NCBI GenBank assembly: GCA_910579605.1
Contig: CAJTUG010000013.1
Coordinates: 11,166-50,197 of the forward strand
Length of the DNA stretch: 39,032 nucleotides
Origin: an uncultured Muribaculaceae bacterium
GTDB taxonomy: Bacteria; Bacteroidota; Bacteroidia; Bacteroidales; Muribaculaceae
Direction: 5' to 3'
The notes beneath the pieces were generated by a model. That model worked only from the letters and a program-made list of their open reading frames with translations, was not told the origin of the DNA and did no database searches. The translations under genes were made by a program, and so were the position numbers. Below are positions 7,122-13,989 of this stretch, piece after piece. Position 1 is the stretch's first letter, and each line of letters opens with the position of its first letter.

Positions 7122-9242
7122 CTACCGCCATTTGCGCCAGAGTGTGCGCAAAGAGGAGCGCAAAGACTGGAATATTGGGGATGGAGCCGAAGCTATATCG
7201 GAAGCAAGGGGGTCTGTAAAGGATACCAACTGTGGTGCTTCTCCAAATTGCTCGGGATAAATTACCATGAGGTTATGATGAGAGAAATTACGCTGCAGGA
7301 AAGACGGCAATTCCGACATCTCAGAACGATATGAAACCGATTGGGCACGTGCACAGATGAGGACGAAAAGGTCGTCGTCGAGTATTTCGCCGCTAAGCAA
7401 TATCATATCGTCATACGAGTTAATGGTTTTAAACTCGCAACGTATTCCGTAGTTTTCGGTATAAATAACCCCTCGTATCATTGGTTGTACTTCTCCCGGA
7501 CAACAGAAAATAATGCGGCAACCCACTTGGCGCGTGAGCCGAGCTACGGCTCTAACCCAACGCGAGAAACCCGTTTCGTATTGGGCGTCGGCAGGCACCC
7601 AAACTACTATACGTGTCAAAGTATTGGCCGGGATGAAGCAACGCGATATTATAAGCATCTTGTTTGTAGAGCGGAGCAGCTGCTCTACTTTGGCCCCGAA
7701 AAACGAATCGATCACGGTCATGCGCCGGTGCATCCCGAGCATAACCTCGGTTATGTCGCGTTCCTCTATAGCGTTGAGCACACCGGTTACTATATTCATG
7801 TCGTAGCGGTCTAATGAGTCTATTTCCACGTCGGCGGCAGCACCTGCTTCGCGAGCGGCTTTTAGCGAATTTTGCGAGACTGCTTTGGCCGATTTGGAGT
7901 TGTCGGTCCTCACGTGGAGAGCATAGAAATTGTGGCTGCCTCGGTCGTTTCGCATTAGCACTGCAATATCAACGAGAGCAGCGGCAGTGACAGGATTCGC
8001 TACAGGTATGAGGGTATTGTTGATGCGTGTTTTTTTGATATTATCGTCGCCATCTTCGGCCATCATTTTCACCTTGAGCTTTGCCGCCGAGGCAGCAGTT
8101 ATAATTGGAGCCAACGCACAGGTCACCAGAATAACCATAATTGTGCTGTTGAGTATGCGCTCGTCAAACATACCCAGATTGTATCCCACCGTTACAACGG
8201 CCAATGCCACGGCCGTATGAGCCGCAGTGAGGCCAAACATTACATTTCTTGAATACCGGTCGAACTTGTTCACTTTCTGGGCAATGAAAGCCGGAAGCCA
8301 TTTACTTGCCAAAGCCACAGCGAGCATAATTGCCGCCACGGTGAGAGTGGAGGCGTTGGCAATAACCCTTAGATTGATCATCATTCCCACGCTTATGAGG
8401 AAATAAGGGATGAAAAGAGCATTTCCGACAAATTCTATAGAACTCATTAGCGGCGAAGCCAAAGGCACATACCTATTGAGAAGCAATCCGGCAAAAAACG
8501 CGCCTAAAACAGGCTCAAGTCCTATGAGCTGAGCGGTGCAAGCCGCAAAAAACACTAATGTGAGTATAAAGACATATTGCGTTACTTTGTCGCTGAATTT
8601 TTTGAAGAAATATCTCGTGAGCCTGGGGAACAGATATAGCAGAGCTACAGCCCATATCAGAAGTTTGGCCATGAGCCATAGAATCTCTATGGTATTGAAA
8701 TATCCTTCTCTAATAACACTTACGCTTGCGGCAAGGACCAGCAATGCTCCTATTACGGCGATAATTGTCCCTACAATGGCTATTAGGACCGCCGGTGCTT
8801 TTGTTATGCCCATTCGCGCAGCCACAGGGTAAGACAAAAGTGTATGTGAGGCATACATTGCTCCCAGAAGCATCGATGTGGGCCAATCGAGGCGCAGGAG
8901 ATATACACTTGTTAGAATTCCTAATGCCAATGGGATAAGCAACGTGAGAATCCCGAAGAACAAGCCTCTCTTGAGGTTGAGTTTGAGATGATACATGTCT
9001 ATCTCAAGGCCGGCCAAAAACATCAAATACAACAACCCTACCTGCCCGAAAATGGCAAAAGAAGAATCGTTGTCCAGTATATTGAAGCCATACGGCCCGA
9101 CGACAACTCCGGCCACAATCATGCCTATGATGTGTGGAATCTTGAGTTTATTGAGGAGCAATGGCGCAAAAAGGATGATTGCCAGTACGATAAAGAAAAT
9201 CTGTACGGGTTGTGTTACCAGGGCTTGGGCAAGCGGGATCAT
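7122..9242 (-). CDS. CPA2-family cation/proton antiporter with C-terminal cytosolic domain
   Basis: This 706-residue inner-membrane protein exchanges Na+ or K+ for protons. The first 390 residues are a run of about twelve hydrophobic helices typical of the Na+/H+ exchanger domain (IPHIIGMIVAGVVVGPYG near 35-52, LMFLAGLEIDMYHLK near 72-87, and VLGAFFAGLLLNRYVP). Residues about 410-700 are soluble and resemble tandem universal-stress-protein-like domains (MRNDRGSHNFYALHVRTDN, TEVMLGMHRRMTVIDSFFG), which in this family modulate transport. The ion cannot be told from sequence alone. The gene begins 16 bases after asd and is followed by the LuxR-type regulator, forming an apparent three-gene operon. 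Confidence 0.88.
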   Translation of the reverse strand: MIPLAQALVTQPVQIFFIVLAIILFAPLLLNKLKIPHIIGMIVAGVVVGPYGFNILDNDSSFAIFGQVGLLYLMFLAGLEIDMYHLKLNLKRGLFFGILTLLIPLALGILTSVYLLRLDWPTSMLLGAMYASHTLLSYPVAARMGITKAPAVLIAIVGTIIAVIGALLVLAASVSVIREGYFNTIEILWLMAKLLIWAVALLYLFPRLTRYFFKKFSDKVTQYVFILTLVFFAACTAQLIGLEPVLGAFFAGLLLNRYVPLASPLMSSIEFVGNALFIPYFLISVGMMINLRVIANASTLTVAAIMLAVALASKWLPAFIAQKVNKFDRYSRNVMFGLTAAHTAVALAVVTVGYNLGMFDERILNSTIMVILVTCALAPIITAASAAKLKVKMMAEDGDDNIKKTRINNTLIPVANPVTAAALVDIAVLMRNDRGSHNFYALHVRTDNSKSAKAVSQNSLKAAREAGAAADVEIDSLDRYDMNIVTGVLNAIEERDITEVMLGMHRRMTVIDSFFGAKVEQLLRSTNKMLIISRCFIPANTLTRIVVWVPADAQYETGFSRWVRAVARLTRQVGCRIIFCCPGEVQPMIRGVIYTENYGIRCEFKTINSYDDMILLSGEILDDDLFVLICARAQSVSYRSEMSELPSFLQRNFSHHNLMVIYPEQFGEAPQLVSFTDPLASDIASAPSPIFQSLRSSLRTLWRKWR

Positions 9243-9258
9243 CCTTTTGGGTTGTTTT

Positions 9259-10269
9259 TTAACGGTGGTCTATGATATATTTCGCTATCTGGACGGCATT
9301 TAGGGCTGCTCCTTTACGTATTTGGTCGCCGACAGTCCAGAAAGATATACCGCATGGATTCGCAAGGTCTGCACGTACACGTCCTACAAAAACCGGATCG
9401 GTTCCCGCGACGTCTAAAGGCATGGGGTAGCCGTTGGCTTCGTTGCGGTCTATCAGCACGACACCTTGAGCCTTCTGGAATGCATGCCGTGCCTGTTCAA
9501 TACTTATTGGCGATTCTGTTTCTACCCAAATAGCTTCGCTGTGCGCCCTCATAACCGGCACTCTCACACATGTTGCGCTCACTTCCAAGGCCGGCGAATG
9601 CATAATCTTTTTTGTCTCGAAATGCATTTTCATTTCTTCGCGTGTATAGCCGTTATCGGTGAAAGTATCTATATGAGGTATGAGATTGAATGCCAATTGG
9701 CTCACGAATTTTTTCACTGTAGGTTCTTGTCCGTTGGCCAATTGTTTGCTTTGCTCGGAAAGTTCCTCCATGCCGGTAGCACCGGCGCCGCTTGCAGCCT
9801 GATATGTTGCAACATGCACACGACGGATGGGAGAAATATCGTTTATTGGCTTCAATGTCACCACCATCTGTATTGTGGTGCAATTTGGATTGGCAATAAT
9901 GCCACGCGGAGCATTGAGGGCATCATCGCCATTGACTTCCGGGACAACCAAGGGGACGTCGTCGTCCATGCGGAAAGCACTGGAATTATCAATAACGACA
10001 GCACCGCCCGAAGCCATTATATCGGCATATTTACGCGATACATCGGCTCCTGCAGATACGAAAACAAAATCAAGGTCTTCGAAATCTGCTTTGTTATCGG
10101 TGAGTTCGCGCACCGGCTCTGTGATTGCGCCTCGGAAATTATAAGTACGACCTTTGCTACGCGATGAGCCGAAGAGCCTTAATTCGTCCACCTTAAAATC
10201 GGAGGATTCCAACACATTAAGAAATTCCTGTCCTACGGCGCCCGATGCGCCTACAATAGCTATTTTCAT
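9259..10269 (-). CDS. asd: Aspartate-semialdehyde dehydrogenase
   Basis: The enzyme reduces beta-aspartyl phosphate to aspartate semialdehyde with NADPH, the branch point to lysine/diaminopimelate, threonine and methionine. The 336-residue length is normal. Visible are the N-terminal Rossmann motif GASGAVGQEF (7-16), the catalytic Cys130 in NPNCTTIQ, the substrate-binding region QAASGAGATGMEEL, and the RVPVMRAHSEA segment with the catalytic His. Diaminopimelate made downstream feeds the peptidoglycan precursors joined by the mur genes at the far end of this window. It heads an operon with the antiporter and the LuxR-type regulator. A leader of about 65 bases separates it from a TAATTTTG promoter element. 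Confidence 0.96.
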   Translation of the reverse strand: MKIAIVGASGAVGQEFLNVLESSDFKVDELRLFGSSRSKGRTYNFRGAITEPVRELTDNKADFEDLDFVFVSAGADVSRKYADIMASGGAVVIDNSSAFRMDDDVPLVVPEVNGDDALNAPRGIIANPNCTTIQMVVTLKPINDISPIRRVHVATYQAASGAGATGMEELSEQSKQLANGQEPTVKKFVSQLAFNLIPHIDTFTDNGYTREEMKMHFETKKIMHSPALEVSATCVRVPVMRAHSEAIWVETESPISIEQARHAFQKAQGVVLIDRNEANGYPMPLDVAGTDPVFVGRVRADLANPCGISFWTVGDQIRKGAALNAVQIAKYIIDHR

Positions 10270-10342
10270 TCCCTGAGTTGTTTCCGGAAAAATTGTATGT
10301 TTACGCTTATTCGTTATTTAGTTTCTTATTGCAAATAATCTG

Positions 10343-10350
10343 CAAAATTA
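10343..10350 (-). promoter_or_regulatory. Putative -7 element for asd
   Basis: TAATTTTG on the minus strand fits TAnnTTTG and lies about 75 bases before the asd start codon. No good TTG is found at the expected -33 distance, so the call is moderate. The rest of 10270-10470 is AT-rich. Confidence 0.4.
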
Positions 10351-10444
10351 ACAAAAATCTGCAATAGTAGCTCGCTACGAACCCATTTAATTTTTCTTGC
10401 AGGCAAAAAAGACTTGAAAAACCGGTATATTGCAGATAGAATAA

Positions 10445-10461
10445 ATACAGCGGAGCTGTAT
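10445..10461 (-). terminator. Possible terminator after the acyltransferase gene
   Basis: A 7-bp hairpin (ATACAGC, 3-base loop, GCTGTAT) lies 10 bases after the acyltransferase stop and is followed on the minus strand by an interrupted U-rich stretch. It would end the rex-porU-porV-ispF-acyltransferase transcript. Confidence 0.45.
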
Positions 10462-10470
10462 GATTCCCCT

Positions 10471-11535
10471 TTATCGACCGCGGTTATTCATTTTATCAAC
10501 CACTTTGGGCATTGCCTTATGAAGGCCTGCGGCAAGGGCTATTGTAACGGCTGCTAAAACGGCCATTAGCCAATAGGCATAAATATCCCGGCTTACCGTC
10601 GTGACCCAGTTCTGACCCAGATTTATAACAAGCCAATGAACTATAAAGAACTCGAAACTTATGCTTCCGAGCCACAATAGCAACTTGTTATGGAAAAGTG
10701 TGCCAAATATCCCGGGACGTTTGTCGGTCAGGGCAAACACCAATATAAGCAATGCGCAAGGAACCCAGAACAAACTTGCCGTGGCAAGCTGACGCGGAAA
10801 GGCATAATACCAAAGGGGCATCATTGCGGCAGAAAAGACCATAGCCACTATTTCAAGGATATTGCTCGTTCTTACAGTGAGGTTCTTGGCATCAAGATAA
10901 ATATAAAGGCGGCACAAAAGCATTCCTATGACAAAATCGAGTAAACGGGCGGGAGGGAAGACAAAAAGTAAATCGTTAACCCGGCCTTGTGGCACGATGG
11001 AAGCCAGCGAGAAATAGATTGCGAGGACAAATATACCCGCTATACAGAGCGTTTTTGCAGAGCTTCTGGAAATGAAGCGACTTATCCATGGAAACAGGAA
11101 ATAGCAAAAGGCCATGTTGGACAAGAACCAAGCCACGGCATTACCGAACCAATAGAAGTTTGAATCGGGTACCCAACTTTGGAGTAGAAGAGCGTTTACG
11201 ACACACTTAGCGGCATGCCCCAAGCCACCAAAAAGCGGCAATGATGGCGATAATATCAATGCCAGTAGCAATAACGAAATATGGGTTGGCCAAATTTTGG
11301 AAATCCTTTTCTTGAAGAAAGCCTTATGGGAAAAATCTGTTTTGAGCACTTTGTTGTCATAGCGCAAAGAAATGACAAAACCACTTAAAATGAAGAAAAA
11401 GGCAGTGCAATATTCTCCGAAATAGTTGAAAGGCGGAGTTTGTCCTCCTAAAAAATGGTCTATAAAAATCAAGAAAATCATCACAAACCTCAAAGTCTGC
11501 AATGAGTAGAGGTTGGAAGACTGCTTAATAGTCAT
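10471..11535 (-). CDS. Acyltransferase family 3 membrane protein
   Basis: The 354-residue integral membrane protein has about ten hydrophobic helices and the start of the acyltransferase-3 family (LQTLRFVMIFLIFIDHFLGG, 14-33; the His in this segment is the family's likely catalytic residue), then FFILSGFVISLRY. Members transfer acetyl or other acyl groups to cell-surface sugars such as O-antigen or capsule. The acceptor here is unknown. It overlaps the ispF stop by 4 bases, so it is co-transcribed with ispF and the porU-porV pair, although no functional link to isoprenoid synthesis is obvious. It may be an envelope-modifying gene that joined the operon end. Confidence 0.88.
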   Translation of the reverse strand: MTIKQSSNLYSLQTLRFVMIFLIFIDHFLGGQTPPFNYFGEYCTAFFFILSGFVISLRYDNKVLKTDFSHKAFFKKRISKIWPTHISLLLLALILSPSLPLFGGLGHAAKCVVNALLLQSWVPDSNFYWFGNAVAWFLSNMAFCYFLFPWISRFISRSSAKTLCIAGIFVLAIYFSLASIVPQGRVNDLLFVFPPARLLDFVIGMLLCRLYIYLDAKNLTVRTSNILEIVAMVFSAAMMPLWYYAFPRQLATASLFWVPCALLILVFALTDKRPGIFGTLFHNKLLLWLGSISFEFFIVHWLVINLGQNWVTTVSRDIYAYWLMAVLAAVTIALAAGLHKAMPKVVDKMNNRGR

Positions 11536-12020
11536 TTTTCAAAAATAAGAACACTTGCTTGTGCGGCTACACCTTCGGCTCTTCCGGTAAAGCCGAGTTT
11601 TTCGGTGGTGGTTGCTTTGACACTTACGCGGTTTACCGGCAAACCAAGATCGTCGGCAATATTTTGGCGCATCAGCGGGATATAAGGGAGCATTTTAGGT
11701 GCTTGTGCAATAATTGTGATATCCACATTTGCCGGGATAAAACCATCTGAAGCCAAAATGCCTACCACATTTCTAAGAAGGTTCCGCGAATCGGCTCCTT
11801 TCCAACGTTGATCTGTATCGGGAAAATGTTTTCCGATATCACCAAGGGCTGCCGCACCAAGTAAAGCATCGGCAAGCGCATGCAATGCCACATCGGCATC
11901 GCTATGCCCCAAAAGCCCTTTTTCATGTGGAATCTCTACACCGCAAATGATACATTTGCGTCCTTCTACAAGCCGGTGAACGTCGTAGCCGTTGCCTACT
12001 CTTATTGCAGGAAAATCCAT
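11532..12020 (-). CDS. ispF: 2-C-methyl-D-erythritol 2,4-cyclodiphosphate synthase
   Basis: IspF catalyses the cyclisation step of the non-mevalonate (MEP) isoprenoid pathway, needed for undecaprenyl phosphate and quinones. I place the start at ATG 12020 (MDFPAIRVGNGYDVH), giving 162 residues, the usual length. A longer open frame reaching 12146 would run into porV and has no family match. Metal ligands are visible in GYDVHRL (Asp13, His15) and in the ALHAL segment, with the loop GHSDADVALHALADALLGA and DIGKHFPDTD. The gene starts 10 bases after the porV stop and overlaps the acyltransferase by 4 bases. As I recall, porU, porV and ispF are also adjacent in Porphyromonas. Confidence 0.95.
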   Translation of the reverse strand: MDFPAIRVGNGYDVHRLVEGRKCIICGVEIPHEKGLLGHSDADVALHALADALLGAAALGDIGKHFPDTDQRWKGADSRNLLRNVVGILASDGFIPANVDITIIAQAPKMLPYIPLMRQNIADDLGLPVNRVSVKATTTEKLGFTGRAEGVAAQASVLIFEK

Positions 12021-12030
12021 TTTTCTTTTC

Positions 12031-13230
12031 TTATCTACGCTTGCCCAATATATCGCGCAAGCCGTCCATATCGAAAGTGAGGGTGAAACGCAATGTCTGG
12101 TCCAAAGGAGATGTCTGAGCCGTGGCAAGCATATAAGAAGCGTCAAGTCTCACTACATTGAGACTGAAACCGGCGCCCATACCAAAATATTGGCGGTTGC
12201 CTTTGAACTCGTTTTCGTAGTAGTAACCGGCACGGAGGAAGAACTGGTTGTTGTAGGAATATTCGGCACCAAAGGACCATGTAATTTCTCTAAATTCTTC
12301 TTTCATACCGCCGGGAGCGTCGGAGAAAGATTTGAAAATTCCGGTAATTGGCGACATGTTTCGCCAATCTTCAAGCTTATTTATATATTCTTCCTCACCT
12401 TCTATACCATCTTGGAAATCGCTTCGACGCGGTTTTGTAGGCACAAGCAGTTTGTTGAGATCAAGACTGAGAGCGAGGGTGTGGTAGTCTGCGAGGGGAA
12501 ACATGAAAGTTGTACCCAAACGGAGATTTGTAGGCAAGAAAGCCGGGTTTTCACCGCCGTCGTATGATACTTTAGTACCGATATTGGATATATTCCAACC
12601 CCACGACCACTGGCATTCGTTGCGCCCAATGATGGGATAAGTGGTATAATAACCGCTGATGTCGGCAGCGAAAGCCGAAGCGCCGGTGTTTTGGTCTCCG
12701 GCATAGCTATCGGAGAAGCCAAGAGCCGAGTAAATATATCGGAAAACGACACCCATAGAGAATTTCTCCGACAACTTACGGGAGTAGCCTACATCGAAAC
12801 TTAATTCGTATGGGTTTAAAGATTGACCTACGATTCCTTCTTCCTGGCTTGTATTCACCTCTCCAAGAGAGAAATAGCGCAAAGAAGCAGAAATTGCCTG
12901 ATTATCATCGCGCCCAATTTTATAGTATCCCGAAACGTCGGCAAGGAAAATATCGTTTACGAGTTTTCGCAACCACGGCGTATAATTCAACGACACTGCA
13001 GCTTGACTCCATGCAAATGCATATTTAGAAGGGTTCCAAAACTGTGAATTAGCGTCGGGATCAGTAGCCGCACCAAGGTCGCCCATAGAAGCACCACGGG
13101 CATCGGGCGCGATACCCAAAGAGGTAACGCCGGTTTCAACAGGGTTAAACTCGTTTTTTTGCGCCGAAACTTTCGCGCCGCAAACAACTACGAGGAGAGC
13201 AATTGCTATAAATCGACTGATTATCTTCAT
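12031..13230 (-). CDS. porV: Type IX secretion system outer-membrane protein PorV (LptO)
   Basis: PorV is a FadL-like outer-membrane barrel that carries type IX cargo from the translocon to the PorU sortase for cleavage of the C-terminal signal and attachment to anionic LPS. The 399-residue product has a signal peptide ending in VSAQ, followed by the PorV hallmark region GVTSLGIAPDARGASMGDLG and SQFWNPSKYAFA, then beta strands to a C-terminal strand (LRFTLTFDMDGL). It lies 81 bases after the porU gene, the conserved neighbour. The gene is complete, so cargo transfer should be possible if PorU is made. Confidence 0.93.
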   Translation of the reverse strand: MKIISRFIAIALLVVVCGAKVSAQKNEFNPVETGVTSLGIAPDARGASMGDLGAATDPDANSQFWNPSKYAFAWSQAAVSLNYTPWLRKLVNDIFLADVSGYYKIGRDDNQAISASLRYFSLGEVNTSQEEGIVGQSLNPYELSFDVGYSRKLSEKFSMGVVFRYIYSALGFSDSYAGDQNTGASAFAADISGYYTTYPIIGRNECQWSWGWNISNIGTKVSYDGGENPAFLPTNLRLGTTFMFPLADYHTLALSLDLNKLLVPTKPRRSDFQDGIEGEEEYINKLEDWRNMSPITGIFKSFSDAPGGMKEEFREITWSFGAEYSYNNQFFLRAGYYYENEFKGNRQYFGMGAGFSLNVVRLDASYMLATAQTSPLDQTLRFTLTFDMDGLRDILGKRR

Positions 13231-13311
13231 TTTGATTGGAGATCCGGGGTTGTATGCGGAGAGCCGGACCTAATAATAATAACTGAAAACAGCTGTTTTT
13301 ATTGCATAAGC

Positions 13312-13989
13312 TTACTTAATGACAATAAATTCCACTTTCCCGGAGCTTCCATACTGGCTTCCGGCACGGGCAACGACATATGCTTTGTACTTGCCGTCGG
13401 CAACGGGGAAGCCATTATTATCGGTCAATTCCCAAGCCATTGGGAACGTGCAGTTATTGTCTGTATATACGATATCCCCATCTATATTTTCTACCACGAA
13501 TTTGACATCGGGTTGGTCTACAAAATCATGTTGGAGAAAGAATGCAGCTTCATTGCGCACAGTCTTATCTCCTTCAAGAGCCAACGACAGATTCCCAAGG
13601 CCTTCTGAAGCCACGAAATCTATAGTAGCCATAGTTTTTTCGCCCAATGAATTGGCTACATTTATTTCCAAAGTATGGCGACCTTGGGATAAGTCTGCGA
13701 GCTTGAGGGTGAGTAAATATTTACCATCGGAAGATGGAAGAACCGAAACTCTGTCGGTAAGACTTGTATTGCCGTCTATTTTTACTGAGACAGGATTATC
13801 AAGCCCAACCACAGATTTCATCTGCAAACCGGCCGGCGAAGGATCTATCACGGCATAGGCTGTTACCGAGGTGCCTGTATGGTCTCCGTTTGTAAACGAA
13901 GGATCGTCCAGATAGAAATCTTTAATTACCGGTGCGTAATGCTCTACTTGAGACTCTCCTGCCACATCATTAATTTCTACATCTTTCAA
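13312..13989 (-). CDS. porU: Type IX secretion sortase PorU, C-terminal fragment (frameshifted)
   Basis: This 225-residue open frame is the C-terminal end of PorU, in the frame one base back from the larger fragment. It holds beta-sandwich segments and a C-terminal type IX signal-like domain (from about VENIDGDIVY to KVEFIVIK). Its nominal first codon is a TTG inside the gene, not a true start: the reading frame is open further upstream and continues naturally from the large fragment after about 14059. Restoring one A in an A5 run joins the two pieces through LPEKKFIYTPRLVITATDSV, which reads as a normal protein. As given, the piece is not expected to be translated on its own. Confidence 0.85.
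   Translation of the reverse strand: MKDVEINDVAGESQVEHYAPVIKDFYLDDPSFTNGDHTGTSVTAYAVIDPSPAGLQMKSVVGLDNPVSVKIDGNTSLTDRVSVLPSSDGKYLLTLKLADLSQGRHTLEINVANSLGEKTMATIDFVASEGLGNLSLALEGDKTVRNEAAFFLQHDFVDQPDVKFVVENIDGDIVYTDNNCTFPMAWELTDNNGFPVADGKYKAYVVARAGSQYGSSGKVEFIVIK

Noticed and set aside
9466..10167. Plus-strand open frame of 233 codons within asd
   Set aside because: Shadow of asd in the opposite frame, with no start signal and no known motifs.
12021..12146. Extended N-terminus of ispF up to 12146
   Set aside because: The extra 42 codons overlap porV, have no family match, and the ATG at 12020 gives the normal IspF length and start.
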